A stretch of 64,000 bases of DNA from Endobacterium cereale (GTDB lineage: Bacteria; Pseudomonadota; Alphaproteobacteria; Rhizobiales; Rhizobiaceae). The notes under the pieces are model-generated. The model searched no databases and was not told the DNA's origin. It worked only from the letters and a program-made list of their open reading frames with translations. Made by a program: the position numbers and the translations under genes. Shown piece by piece: positions 1 through 8,870 of the stretch. The DNA lies in contig NZ_WIXI01000040.1 in assembly GCF_009617585.1 (NCBI RefSeq), forward strand, positions 62,001 through 126,000, written 5' to 3'. Numbering within the stretch: position 1 is the stretch's first letter; each line of letters starts with the position of its first letter.

Positions 1-582
1 AAGAAGAAGCTCTCGAACGCCGAGTTCGACATTTTCTGCAAACGCCGCATTGCCGAATCCGAGGCCAATTCAGACCGTAACCGCAAGCGTATCGCCGAGC
101 TTTGCCACGCAGCCGGTATCGCCATTGCATCCCATGACGATGCGACCGCTGCTCACGTCGCTGAGGGTGTTGAGCTTGGCATCGCGCTTGCCGAATTCCC
201 TACCACGATCGAGGCGGCTGTCCTGTCACGCGAAGCCGGTCTGCAGGTGCTGATGGGGGCGCCAAATGTGGTGCGCGGCGGGTCGCATTCCGGCAATGTC
301 TCGGCGCTCGATCTGCTCGAAAAGGGTGCGCTCGACATTCTCTCGTCCGATTACATTCCTTTTTCGATGATGCAGGCGGCCTTCGTTCTGACGGATCGCG
401 GTCTTGCCGATCTGCCGCAAGCCGTGCGTCTGATCTCGGACAATCCGGCCCGCGCGGCAGGTCTCGATGATCGTGGCCGCATCGAAGTCGGTCGCCGTGC
501 GGATCTGGTGCGGGTGCGTGCAGAACGCGACATGCCGCCCGTGGTCGCAGGTGTCTGGCGGGAGGGCAATCGTGTCTGCTGA
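1..582 (+). CDS. phnM: PhnM, ribose 1-methylphosphonate 5-triphosphate diphosphatase (3' part)
   Basis: The first 193 codons are open from the window edge to the stop, so the 5' end lies outside. The visible part is the C-terminal half of an amidohydrolase-fold PhnM: SHDD at visible residues 44-47, the GAPNVVRGGSHSGN stretch near 86-99 and SSDYIP near 115-120 are family landmarks for metal binding and substrate contact. PhnM removes pyrophosphate from the triphosphate intermediate of the C-P lyase pathway in the cytoplasm. The stop overlaps the start of phnN, as expected for a translationally coupled phosphonate operon. The N-terminal HxH metal motif is not visible here. Confidence 0.9.
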   Translation, partial: KKKLSNAEFDIFCKRRIAESEANSDRNRKRIAELCHAAGIAIASHDDATAAHVAEGVELGIALAEFPTTIEAAVLSREAGLQVLMGAPNVVRGGSHSGNVSALDLLEKGALDILSSDYIPFSMMQAAFVLTDRGLADLPQAVRLISDNPARAAGLDDRGRIEVGRRADLVRVRAERDMPPVVAGVWREGNRVC

Positions 583-1147
583 TCGACCAGGATTGTTCAT
601 CGCCGTTGTCGGCCCGAGCGGGGCCGGTAAGGACACATTGATGCGGGCGGTTGCCGCCCGCTTGCAGGATCGGCCGGATATCCGTTTCGCCCAACGCGTC
701 ATCACCCGCGATGCCGATCCCGATAATGAGGACCATGAAGTTCTGTCGCGCGCCGAATTCGCGGATGCGCGCCAGGATGGCGAATTCTGCCTCGACTGGG
801 AGGCGCACGGTCTTTGTTATTCGCTGCGCCGTGAGGCGGCGGCGCATGTAGAAGGCGGCGGTGTTCTGATCGCCAACCTTTCGCGCGGCGTGCTATCCGA
901 AGCGGCAACGCAGTTTTCGCGTATGGATGTGCTGGAGATTACCGCGCGGCCTGACATCCGTGTCGAGCGTTTGCTGGCACGCGGGCGCGAAACGGTAGAG
1001 GATATTCGCAGCCGTATCGCCCGTGAAATGCCGATTTCGGTGGCGAACCTGCCAGGCCGTATCGTGACCATCGACAATTCTGGTCGGCTGGATGATGCGG
1101 TGGATGTGCTTGAAGCCTATCTAGCCGGCGCGCGTTCGTCATCCTGA
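572..1147 (+). CDS. phnN: PhnN, ribose 1,5-bisphosphate phosphokinase
   Basis: A 191-residue P-loop kinase. I chose the GTG at 572, which overlaps the phnM stop by 11 bases and gives the usual short N-terminus before the P-loop GPSGAGKDT (residues 14-22); the frame is open further upstream, but that would run deep into phnM. PhnN phosphorylates ribose 1,5-bisphosphate to PRPP, closing the carbon branch of C-P lyase phosphonate degradation. Length and motif fit the family, which resembles guanylate kinases. It appears to be the last gene of the phn operon, because the next gene starts 92 bases later and belongs to an iron-type transporter. Confidence 0.88.
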   Translation: MSADRPGLFIAVVGPSGAGKDTLMRAVAARLQDRPDIRFAQRVITRDADPDNEDHEVLSRAEFADARQDGEFCLDWEAHGLCYSLRREAAAHVEGGGVLIANLSRGVLSEAATQFSRMDVLEITARPDIRVERLLARGRETVEDIRSRIAREMPISVANLPGRIVTIDNSGRLDDAVDVLEAYLAGARSSS

Positions 1148-1239
1148 CCGAAGGATAATTCCCTTAATTGTGATGCCACTGGTCTTCACCGGCGAGATGC
1201 GCTGTGGCAGTTTCCCCGCTGCAGGGGAGAGTGTGACGG

Positions 1240-2274
1240 ATGAATGGAAATATCGCAGTGCGGCTGGAGAATGTCAGTCGCGCTTTTGGGAAGACGGCTG
1301 CCGTCAACGGCATTTCGCTCGACATCGCCAAAGGCGAGATCGTTTCGCTGGTCGGTCATTCCGGTTGCGGCAAGTCCACTCTGCTGCGCATCATCTCCGG
1401 CGTTGAGCCAGTCGATTCCGGGCGTGTGTTTCTCGATGGATGCGAGGTTGACGGACAGCATTTCGTTGAGCCGGAAGCGCGTGGGGTCGGGTTCGTGTTT
1501 CAGGATTATGCGCTATTTCCGCACCTGAGCGTCCGCGACAACATCCTTTTCGGGCTGAAACACAGGCTAAAGGTGGAGGCTGTCACCGCAGCCGAAAATA
1601 TCATTCGCCGAATCGGTATAGAGCATCTCGCCGATCGCTTTCCGCATACACTGTCGGGCGGCGAACAGCAGCGTGTGGCGCTCGCCCGTGCATTGGCGCC
1701 CGAGCCTGCGGTCATCCTGATGGACGAACCCTTTTCCAATCTCGATCAGGGACTGCGCGACAAGGTGCGCACCGATACGCTATCTCTACTGCGATCCCTG
1801 TCCGCCACCGCCATCATGGTCACTCATGATCCGCAGGAGGCGCTATCGGTTGGCGACCGGGTGGTGCTGATGCGATCCGGTGAAATCGTGCAGGCGGGCA
1901 ATCCCTACGACCTGCATGACCGGCCGGAAAACGCCTATGCTGCCGAGTTTTTCTGCGCGTTCAACAAGGTTTCCGGCCAATGGCATGACGGAAAATTCAA
2001 GACCGTTCTCGGCAGCTTTGCCGTTGCGTCGGGAGCGAAGGAGACCGGCGCGGAAACACTCTACATCCGTCCGCGTGATATCATTGTATCACTCGAGAGT
2101 GGCGACCTGCCTGCCCGTATCGGCGAGCGCGTCTTTTATGGCGACACAGAGCAGCTTGTGCTGTTCGTCGATGGACTGGAAACACCGCTGAAAGCAACCG
2201 TGTCGGAAAGGCTGCCCGATGGCACCGAAAAGATCAGAATTTCAGTCCGGCCGGAACGGCTTTCCGTATTCTGA
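1240..2274 (+). CDS. ABC transporter ATP-binding protein, ferric-iron type (FbpC-like)
   Basis: A 344-residue ABC ATPase with Walker A GHSGCGKST (39-47), the Q-loop FQDYALFPH, signature LSGGEQQ (138-144), Walker B VILMDEP (158-164) and switch histidine in VTHDPQEAL. The C-terminal third resembles the regulatory TOBE-like domain of Fe3+/spermidine/phosphonate-class importers. It precedes a periplasmic binding protein of the FbpA class and a fused two-domain permease, so it most likely powers ferric-iron uptake. A 2-aminoethylphosphonate importer is an alternative because the phn genes lie directly upstream, but the binding protein argues for iron. Confidence 0.85.
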   Translation: MNGNIAVRLENVSRAFGKTAAVNGISLDIAKGEIVSLVGHSGCGKSTLLRIISGVEPVDSGRVFLDGCEVDGQHFVEPEARGVGFVFQDYALFPHLSVRDNILFGLKHRLKVEAVTAAENIIRRIGIEHLADRFPHTLSGGEQQRVALARALAPEPAVILMDEPFSNLDQGLRDKVRTDTLSLLRSLSATAIMVTHDPQEALSVGDRVVLMRSGEIVQAGNPYDLHDRPENAYAAEFFCAFNKVSGQWHDGKFKTVLGSFAVASGAKETGAETLYIRPRDIIVSLESGDLPARIGERVFYGDTEQLVLFVDGLETPLKATVSERLPDGTEKIRISVRPERLSVF

Positions 2275-2414
2275 TGACAGATCAATGGTTGTAAATGCAT
2301 CTAAAAAATCGATAACGTGTGCGTGATTGCTACCTATAATTGGCAAAATAAACTTGACCAATCCGATCATGAAATGGTGCAAACCCTCCGTGTTTCTCTA
2401 ACGGGGGAGTTATC

Positions 2415-3437
2415 ATGAAACCAAACGCCATTCTGGCCTCCACGCTTCTCGCCGCATCCATGCTCGTCGCTCCGTCGCTTGCATCGGCAGCAGAAATCAA
2501 CGTCTATACCACTCGCGAACCGGCCCTGATCGCGCCGCTTCTCGAAGCCTACACCAAATCCACCGGCACCAAGGTCAACACCGTCTTCATGAAGGACGGC
2601 CTGGCTGAACGTGTTTCTTCGGAAGGCGCAAGCTCGCCGGCCGATATCCTGATGGCCGTCGATGCCGGCAATCTGGTCGATCTCGCCGAGAAGGGCGTGA
2701 CGCAGCCGGTCGAATCGGCTGTGCTGAGTTCCGCTATCCCGGCTGAACTGCGCGACGGCAAGGGCCATTGGTTCGGCCTGTCCTATCGCGCCCGCGTTCT
2801 TTATGCCGCAAAGGATCTCGACCTCGCCTCGTTCAATTACGAGGATCTCGCCGATCCGAAGTGGAAGGGCAAGGTCTGCATCCGTTCGGGCCAGCATCCT
2901 TACAACACCGCGCTGTTTGCCGATTACATCGCCCATTACGGTGCCGAAGAAACCGAAAAATGGCTGGCTGGCGTGAAGGATAACCTTGCACGCAAGGCTG
3001 CCGGCGGCGACCGCGATGCGGCCAAGGATATTCTCGGCGGCATTTGCGATATCGGTATCGCCAATTCCTATTATGTCGGCCTGATGAAGTCGGGCAAGGG
3101 TGGCGAAGAACAGGTCAAGTGGGCCGAGGCCATCAAAGTCATCCTGCCGACCTTCAAGGACGGCGGCACACAGGTGAATATCAGCGGCGCAGCCGTTGCG
3201 AAAAATTCGCCTAACAAGGCCGAAGCTGTGAAATTCCTGGAATATCTCGTCTCCGACGAAGCCCAGAAGATCTATGCCGAAGCCAATTACGAATATCCGG
3301 TCAAGGCCGGCGCTGCGGTCGACCCGATCATTGCCTCTTTCGGCACGCTGAAGGTCGACAACAAGCCGCTGTCTGAAATCGTCAGCCATCGCAAGCAGGC
3401 GAGCGAGCTGGTCGACAAGGTCGGTTTCGACAACTAA
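2415..3437 (+). CDS. Fe(3+) ABC transporter substrate-binding protein (FbpA/FutA class)
   Basis: A 340-residue periplasmic protein starting at an ATG preceded by GGGGG-AG. Residues 1-26 are a signal peptide (hydrophobic core, cleavage near SLASAA). The mature start INVYTTREP and the pairs SYYVGLM and YEYPV are typical of FbpA-type ferric-binding proteins, where adjacent tyrosines coordinate iron. It lies between its ATPase and permease; the 140-base gap in front suggests its own promoter. The half-site CTTGACCAAT at 2353-2362 resembles the palindrome upstream of the sugar operon at 6084. Confidence 0.85.
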   Translation: MKPNAILASTLLAASMLVAPSLASAAEINVYTTREPALIAPLLEAYTKSTGTKVNTVFMKDGLAERVSSEGASSPADILMAVDAGNLVDLAEKGVTQPVESAVLSSAIPAELRDGKGHWFGLSYRARVLYAAKDLDLASFNYEDLADPKWKGKVCIRSGQHPYNTALFADYIAHYGAEETEKWLAGVKDNLARKAAGGDRDAAKDILGGICDIGIANSYYVGLMKSGKGGEEQVKWAEAIKVILPTFKDGGTQVNISGAAVAKNSPNKAEAVKFLEYLVSDEAQKIYAEANYEYPVKAGAAVDPIIASFGTLKVDNKPLSEIVSHRKQASELVDKVGFDN

Positions 3438-3448
3438 GGCATATGCGG

Positions 3449-3468
3449 GGCGCCTCGAAAGGGGCGCC
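3449..3468 (+). terminator. Hairpin after the iron-binding protein gene
   Basis: Six-base arms GGCGCC separated by TCGAAAGG, then a pyrimidine-rich stretch (CGTTTCTTTC). It lies 11 bases after the stop at 3437 and before the permease, so it may be an attenuating terminator or a stabilising 3' hairpin that raises binding-protein mRNA over permease mRNA. Confidence 0.5.
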
Positions 3469-3505
3469 ATCGTTTCTTTCGGGAAGGCTCTTTGCCTTCG
3501 CTTTT

Positions 3506-3590
3506 CGTCATCCTCGGGTTTGTGCTGAGGAACTGCCAGGATCCACTTGTCTCGGGTTCAGCAGATCTTCACGACAACCCGAGGATGACG
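3506..3590. repeat. 85-bp intergenic palindromic element with perfect 15-bp arms
   Basis: CGTCATCCTCGGGTT at 3506-3520 is exactly complementary to AACCCGAGGATGACG at 3576-3590. The size, GATGACG ends and intergenic place fit the abundant palindromic intergenic elements of Rhizobium and Agrobacterium (RIME-like), an assignment from general knowledge and not from a search. It separates the binding-protein gene from the permease, so the transcript would carry a strong hairpin here. Confidence 0.7.
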
Positions 3591-3638
3591 TCGTTGAACT
3601 CGACGTCGTGTGATTGGCCGTCTCAAGTGAACATTGTG

Positions 3639-5324
3639 ATGCACTCCAGCCAACCGGTCGCCACTCCGTTGAACGGCAGGCGCGGCCGTCGGTCCGGCCA
3701 AAACTGGCTTATGCTGGCTGTCTTCGCGGCGCTGATCGTGACGCTGCCGGTTCTGGGGTTGTTGCTGGAAGCATTGAAAGGTTCGTCCGGTATATGGGCG
3801 CATCTTTTCTCGACCGTCCTGCCTGTGGCCATGGCAGATACGGTCATCCTCCTTGCCGGTGTCGGCATCGGCACCGCCGTCATTGGTACGACGACCGCCT
3901 GGCTGGTCACTGCCTATGATTTTCCGGGAAGGCGCATGCTCGAATGGGCTCTGCTGCTGCCGCTTGCCGTGCCCACCTATATCATTGCTTATGCCTATCT
4001 CGACATTCTGCACCCGATCGGTTCGGTGCAGGGCGCAATCCGCTGGGTGCTGGGCTACGAGAGCCCGCGCCAGTTCCGTCTGCCGGATATCCGCTCGATG
4101 ACCGGCTGTATCCTGCTGCTGGGTTTCGTGCTTTACCCTTACGTCTACATCCCGACGCGGGCGATGTTTTTGACCCAGTCCGGCAATCTCGTCGATGCCG
4201 CCCGCACGCTCGGTGTTTCCCGTCGCGCCGTGTTTTGGCGGGTCGCGTTGCCTTTGGCGCGTCCGGCTGTCGCCATTGGCGTGGCGTTGGCGTTGATGGA
4301 AACGTTGAACGATGTCGGTGCCGCCGAGTTTCTGGGCGTGCGCACCATGACAGTGTCGATCTACACGACATGGATTACTCGCACCGACCTGCCCGGCGCT
4401 TCGCAGATCGCATTAGCCTTACTCCTGATCGTCGTTGCTCTTGTCGGCATCGAGCGCTGGGCGCGCCGTAAACAGCGATATGCGACTGACGCACGCCGTA
4501 GCCGGGGCCTTGCGCCGCAGAGGGTCAGCACGGCCAAAGGGCTTGTTTTCCTTGTCCTGGGATTCCTTCCTATTCTTCTGGGTTTTGTCGCGCCGGCCAT
4601 TTATCTCGTCACGGAAGCGTGGAAGCGATACCGTTTTGCCGGCATCTCGCCGCGCATTCTCGATGAGGCCGTGAACACGATCGCCATCGCGACGGTCGCG
4701 ACTGTTGTCACCATTCTTCTCGGCCTTGTCGTTGCTTATGCGGCTCGTATACGGCCCGGCAAAACGTCCGGAGCACTGGTGCGCTTGTCGGGCATGGGCT
4801 ATGCCGCGCCTGGCACCGTGGTGGCCATCGGTGTCCTGATCGTGCTCGCGGGTCTCGATCGCTTGATTGACCGCACTGCGCTCGACTGGTTCGGTGTTTC
4901 CACCGGGTTGCTGTTCATGGGCTCTGGTGCTGCGGTTGTTTATGCGTTGACGGTGCGTTTCCTCGCGATTTCGGCCGGGGGCATCGAGGCGGGGTTGTCC
5001 CGCATACCAATGTCGCTCGACCACGCGTCGCGCACGCTGGGGCAATCGGTAACCGGCACGTTACGCCATGTGCATCTGCCACTGTCGAAAACGGCGATTT
5101 CGGCAGCGGCGCTTCTGGTCTTCGTGGATTGTGTCAAGGAATTGCCGGCGACGCTTTTGCTGCGTCCGCTCAATATCGAGACCTTCGCCACCCATCTTTA
5201 TGGCGAGGCCGCACGCGGCACCTATGAGGAAGCGGCCATCGCGGCCCTTGCCATTGTCGCCATTGCCATCCTGCCGGTCGTCCTGTTGTCGCGTGTCGGC
5301 AGCAACAGGTCGGTCGCCGGCTGA
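3639..5324 (+). CDS. Iron ABC transporter permease, two fused transmembrane domains (FbpB-like)
   Basis: The frame is open from 3492, but the first 49 codons lie in the palindromic element and look non-coding; I place the start at ATG 3639 (GTG 3627 and 3636 are alternatives), giving 561 residues. Many hydrophobic segments fall in two halves, each with a binding-protein-dependent permease EAA-type loop: DAARTLGVSRRAVFWRVALP in the first half and HASRTLGQSVTGTLRHVHLP in the second. Such duplicated permeases are typical of FbpB/AfuB ferric importers. It completes the set with the ATPase at 1240 and the binding protein at 2415. Confidence 0.85.
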   Translation: MHSSQPVATPLNGRRGRRSGQNWLMLAVFAALIVTLPVLGLLLEALKGSSGIWAHLFSTVLPVAMADTVILLAGVGIGTAVIGTTTAWLVTAYDFPGRRMLEWALLLPLAVPTYIIAYAYLDILHPIGSVQGAIRWVLGYESPRQFRLPDIRSMTGCILLLGFVLYPYVYIPTRAMFLTQSGNLVDAARTLGVSRRAVFWRVALPLARPAVAIGVALALMETLNDVGAAEFLGVRTMTVSIYTTWITRTDLPGASQIALALLLIVVALVGIERWARRKQRYATDARRSRGLAPQRVSTAKGLVFLVLGFLPILLGFVAPAIYLVTEAWKRYRFAGISPRILDEAVNTIAIATVATVVTILLGLVVAYAARIRPGKTSGALVRLSGMGYAAPGTVVAIGVLIVLAGLDRLIDRTALDWFGVSTGLLFMGSGAAVVYALTVRFLAISAGGIEAGLSRIPMSLDHASRTLGQSVTGTLRHVHLPLSKTAISAAALLVFVDCVKELPATLLLRPLNIETFATHLYGEAARGTYEEAAIAALAIVAIAILPVVLLSRVGSNRSVAG

Positions 5325-5328
5325 TCGG

Positions 5329-6000
5329 TCAGTTTTCCATCCAACGGCGCCCCGATGCCATCAGGTGGGCATGCATGGCAGCCTGCGCGGCGAGCGGATT
5401 TTTTACTTCCAGTGCCGCAAGAATGGCCTCATGTTCACTCAAGGCAAATTTCCATGTTTCCGGGGTTTCGAAACGGCCGCGCATATGGTCCGACATCGGA
5501 CTGTGCCGTTCGTCGAACAGGCTGGCAACGATTTCCGAAAGAACAGAATTGCCGGCACTTTCGGCGATCACCAGATGAAACTGGCGATCCTGCTCCAGTG
5601 GCTTGCGTCCTTCTGCTATCTCCGCGCGCATCGCCGTCAGAATATCCTGTAGCACATTAAGGGTCGCCTCGGGCATCGCGGCTGTGGCCTGCACGATCAC
5701 GGCGCTTTCAATGACGGCGCGAGCCTGCATCAGTTCCGTCGGGCTTTCGCCCAGCGATCGGCCGGTAATGGACGGTTTGCTCGCGTTGAGCACATAGACC
5801 CCGGATCCCATGCGAATTTCGATCGTGCCGTCGATTTCCAGAGCGATGAGTGCCTCACGCAGGGATGGGCGAGAAACGCCCAGTTGCTGCGCCAATTCAC
5901 GCTCGGCAGGAAGGCGTGAGCCGGAGTGGTACTGGCCATTGACGATGAGTTGCCGCACCTGATCTGCGATCTGTTGGTAGAGACGGCGTGCATCGGTCAT
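5329..6000 (-). CDS. FadR-family GntR transcriptional regulator, probable repressor of the L-fucose operon
   Basis: With the start MTDARRLYQQ at 6000 the protein has 223 residues; a start six codons upstream (6018) is possible but would run into an operator-like palindrome. The N-terminal winged helix holds the family pattern PAERELAQQLGVSRPSLREALIAL followed by MGSGVYV. The C-terminal all-helical FCD ligand domain has FHLVIAESAGN. It is divergent from the sugar importer at 6165, and two similar palindromes lie in the gap, the usual plan for a local repressor sensing a sugar acid. It ends 4 bases after the iron permease in convergent orientation. Confidence 0.85.
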   Translation of the reverse strand: MTDARRLYQQIADQVRQLIVNGQYHSGSRLPAERELAQQLGVSRPSLREALIALEIDGTIEIRMGSGVYVLNASKPSITGRSLGESPTELMQARAVIESAVIVQATAAMPEATLNVLQDILTAMRAEIAEGRKPLEQDRQFHLVIAESAGNSVLSEIVASLFDERHSPMSDHMRGRFETPETWKFALSEHEAILAALEVKNPLAAQAAMHAHLMASGRRWMEN

Positions 6001-6015
6001 CGTGGTCAGGCCAAT
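6001..6015. promoter_or_regulatory. Operator-like palindrome at the regulator start
   Basis: Read on the minus strand the site is ATTGGCCTGACCAC; it matches the palindrome at 6084 in 12 of 14 positions. It abuts the chosen ATG of the GntR gene, a position suited to autorepression. Confidence 0.5.
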
Positions 6016-6083
6016 CAATCAAATTTGCATTCTGAAATTGAGTAGATGGCCAAAATTGAGAAAATGCAAGCCGATGGGGAATA

Positions 6084-6098
6084 ATTGGCTTGACCAAT
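6084..6098. promoter_or_regulatory. Operator-like palindrome upstream of the sugar operon
   Basis: ATTGGCTTGACCAAT forms an inverted repeat with arms ATTGG/CCAAT. It contains TTGACC (6091-6096), which could serve as a -35 box with a weak TAGTTT 17 bases later. Overlap of the palindrome with a -35 is what a repressor site would show. The TTGG..CCAA pattern is in keeping with FadR-type GntR operators. Confidence 0.55.
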
Positions 6099-6164
6099 AT
6101 TAAATCAGCGGCCTAGTTTGCCCGTCGAAAGCTCGGGAGGCTTTTGCGCGGGGAGGAATTCGCG

Positions 6165-7712
6165 ATGGGAGGAATGCCGGCAACGGCAGGCGGGATCGAT
6201 GTGCGGCCGGTTGTGCTGAAGCTCGATAATGTCTCGAAGGAATTTCCGGGCGTAAAGGCGCTGTCCGGCGTCAGCTTCGATTTGCGCGCCGGCGAAGTGC
6301 ATGCGGTCTGCGGCGAAAACGGCGCCGGCAAATCAACGCTGATGAAGATCATCAGCGGCGTCTACCAGCCGAACGGCGGCACCGTCACCTACAAGGGTGA
6401 ACCGGTGCAGTTTGCAACGACGCTACAGTCGGAAGCGGCCGGTATTGCCATCATCCATCAGGAACTCAATCTCGTTCCGCACCTGACGGTCGCGGAAAAC
6501 ATCTATCTTGCCCGCGAACCACGCCGCGGCTGGCTGGTCGATCGCCGCCGGCTGATCGCCGATGCAAAGCGTTGCCTCGATCGCCTCGGCGTCGATATCG
6601 ATCCGAATGTGCAGGTGCGCACGCTGTCCGTCGCGCAGTGCCAGATGGTCGAGATCGCCAAGGCGCTGTCGCTGAATGCGACGGTGCTGATCATGGACGA
6701 ACCGACCTCGTCGCTGACCGAGCAGGAAGCGCAGCTTCTGTTCAAGGTCATTCGAGACCTGAAGGCCGAGGGCACCGGCATCATCTATATTTCCCACCGC
6801 CTCGACGAGATGGCGGAGATTGTCGACCGGGTGACCGTGTTGCGTGATGGCCGTTATATCTCCACCGACGACTTTGCCGACCTCACCATTGATGACATCG
6901 TGGCGCGCATGGTTGGGCGTTCGCTGGAAGACAAGTTCCCCGAGCCGACGCGCGTGCCGGGTGAGGATGTCATCTTTTCCGTCTCTGGCCTGACGCGGAC
7001 CGGCGTGTTTTCCGATGTGAGCTTTGACATCCGCCGCGGCGAGATTCTGGGTTTTGCCGGCCTGATGGGGGCAGGACGTACGGAAGTGGCGCGCGCGATT
7101 TTCGGCGCCGATCCGCTTGATGCCGGCACTATCACCCTCGACGGCGACGCGCTAAAAATCACCGATCCCCGCAGCGCCATCGAAGCCGGCATTGCCTATC
7201 TGTCGGAAGACCGAAAGGCACAGGGGCTGGCGGTGAAAATGCCGGTGGATGCCAATCTGGTGATGGCGCGCATGCAGGCGGTCAGCAATTCTGTCGGCGT
7301 CATCGATCGCAAGCAACATCGCGATGCGAGCCAGCGTTACGTCGATCTTTTGAACATCCGCACGCCCAGCCTCAGCCAGCCGGTTCGGCTTCTGTCGGGC
7401 GGCAACCAGCAGAAGATCATCATCGGCAAATGGCTGTTTCGCGAGCCGCGCATCATGTTTTTCGATGAACCGACACGCGGCATCGATGTCGGCGCGAAAT
7501 TCGCGATCTATCAGATCATGGATGAGCTTGCGGCAAATGGCATCGGCATCGTGCTGATCAGTTCGGAACTGCCGGAAGTGCTGGGCATGTCCGACCGCGT
7601 TGCGGTGTTCCATGGCGGCCGCATCATGGCGACGCTGAACACGCGCGACACCAATCAGGAAGAAATCATGCATTACGCATCCGGCAGCGGCCGGCATGCG
7701 GGACAGGGATAA
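6165..7712 (+). CDS. Sugar ABC transporter ATPase with two nucleotide-binding domains (RbsA/XylG class)
   Basis: The frame opens at TTG 6144, but the GGGGAGG at 6150-6156 is a ribosome site for ATG 6165, giving 515 residues. The first domain has Walker A GENGAGKST (50-58) and Walker B VLIMDEPTSSLT. The second has signature LLSGGNQQK and IMFFDEPTRGIDVG; as usual in the class its Walker A is degenerate (GLMGAGRTE). This duplicated ATPase powers CUT2-type monosaccharide import. It is followed by one permease and a binding protein, then by L-fucose enzymes, so L-fucose is the inferred substrate. Confidence 0.9.
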   Translation: MGGMPATAGGIDVRPVVLKLDNVSKEFPGVKALSGVSFDLRAGEVHAVCGENGAGKSTLMKIISGVYQPNGGTVTYKGEPVQFATTLQSEAAGIAIIHQELNLVPHLTVAENIYLAREPRRGWLVDRRRLIADAKRCLDRLGVDIDPNVQVRTLSVAQCQMVEIAKALSLNATVLIMDEPTSSLTEQEAQLLFKVIRDLKAEGTGIIYISHRLDEMAEIVDRVTVLRDGRYISTDDFADLTIDDIVARMVGRSLEDKFPEPTRVPGEDVIFSVSGLTRTGVFSDVSFDIRRGEILGFAGLMGAGRTEVARAIFGADPLDAGTITLDGDALKITDPRSAIEAGIAYLSEDRKAQGLAVKMPVDANLVMARMQAVSNSVGVIDRKQHRDASQRYVDLLNIRTPSLSQPVRLLSGGNQQKIIIGKWLFREPRIMFFDEPTRGIDVGAKFAIYQIMDELAANGIGIVLISSELPEVLGMSDRVAVFHGGRIMATLNTRDTNQEEIMHYASGSGRHAGQG

Positions 7713-7716
7713 TATC

Positions 7717-8766
7717 ATGGCCGACATTACGGATGAGAAATCGCAGCCGCCCGCCCAGCCGCCACAGCAGGGCCGCCGCCTCAGCGACCGCCAGAAGGAC
7801 ATCATCCAGAAGTTTGCGGCGCTCGGCAGCCTAGTGGTTCTGGCCGTGATCTTTTCCGCCACCAGCAGCGCCTTCATGACGGTCGGCAATGGCATGACCA
7901 TCGCCCTGCAGGTGACCTCGATTGCACTTCTCGGCATCGGCGCGACCTATGTCATCATCACCGGCGGTATCGATCTGTCGGTTGGATCGGTGCTGGCCCT
8001 GGCGGGTGTCGTTGCGGCGCTGGTGGTGAAGGAGCTTCAGATGCCGATCTGGATCGGCATGCTGTGCGGCATCCTCACCGGGTCCGCCTGCGGTTTGATC
8101 AATGGCCTGATCGTCACGCAGCTGAAACTGCCGCCCTTCATCGCCACTCTTGGCATGATGCTGATTGCCCGTGGTGTCGCCTTGCAGATCACCGGCGCAC
8201 GCGCGGTTTCCGGCCTTGGTGAGAGCTTTGGCGAGCTTGGTAACGGCTCGCTGTTTCGCATCGAAAGCATCGATGACATGGGTTTTCCGGTCGTCAGCTT
8301 TCCCGGCATCCCCTATCCGGTCGTGCTGATGATCGTCATCGGCGTGATCGCCGCCTTTGTGCTGAACCGCACGGTGCTCGGTCGCTACATCTATGCAATC
8401 GGCTCGAATGCCGATGCGGCGCGTCTTTCCGGCGTCAACGTGTCCCGCGTCACCGCCTTTACCTATGTGGTGTCCGGCACGCTTGCGGGCCTCACCGGTT
8501 GCGTGCTGATGTCGCGCCTCGTCACCGCCCAGCCGAACGAAGGCGTGGCGTATGAACTCGACGCCATTGCCAGCGCCGTCATCGGCGGCACGTCGCTGAT
8601 CGGCGGTGTCGGTACGATTTCCGGCACGATCATCGGTGCCTTCGTGATCGGCATCCTGCGCAACGGCCTCAATATGAACGGCGTTTCCGCCTTCACCCAG
8701 CAGATCATCATCGGCCTCGTCATTCTGGTCACCGTCTGGATCGACCAGTTGCGCAACCGCCGTTGA
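7717..8766 (+). CDS. Sugar ABC transporter permease (RbsC class)
   Basis: Start ATG 7717 gives 349 residues; the frame extends 7 codons upstream into the previous gene but the spacing favours this ATG, 4 bases after the ATPase stop. About ten hydrophobic segments and the CUT2 family motif GIDLSVGSVLALAGVV (around residues 88-103) followed by GLINGLIVTQLKLPPFIATLG identify an RbsC/XylH-type inner-membrane permease. A hydrophilic, Pro/Gln-rich N-terminal tail of about 25 residues precedes the first membrane span. It pairs with the ATPase at 6165 and the binding protein at 8871. Confidence 0.9.
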   Translation: MADITDEKSQPPAQPPQQGRRLSDRQKDIIQKFAALGSLVVLAVIFSATSSAFMTVGNGMTIALQVTSIALLGIGATYVIITGGIDLSVGSVLALAGVVAALVVKELQMPIWIGMLCGILTGSACGLINGLIVTQLKLPPFIATLGMMLIARGVALQITGARAVSGLGESFGELGNGSLFRIESIDDMGFPVVSFPGIPYPVVLMIVIGVIAAFVLNRTVLGRYIYAIGSNADAARLSGVNVSRVTAFTYVVSGTLAGLTGCVLMSRLVTAQPNEGVAYELDAIASAVIGGTSLIGGVGTISGTIIGAFVIGILRNGLNMNGVSAFTQQIIIGLVILVTVWIDQLRNRR

Positions 8767-8870
8767 AGAAGACGGAGCGGTTTGCCGCTCTCGGAAATGC
8801 CGCACGGGAAGGAGGGAGCCTTCCCCCGCAACGGCCCCGGCAGGGTCGAGACACAAGAGGAGGATGAACC

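Noticed and set aside
3492..3638. N-terminal extension of the iron permease
   Set aside because: The frame runs through the palindromic element and lacks a ribosome site; the membrane protein begins naturally at 3639.
1240..5324. Reading the first importer as a 2-aminoethylphosphonate transporter because phn genes precede it
   Set aside because: The binding protein has the paired tyrosines and mature start of ferric-binding proteins and the permease is the fused FbpB type.
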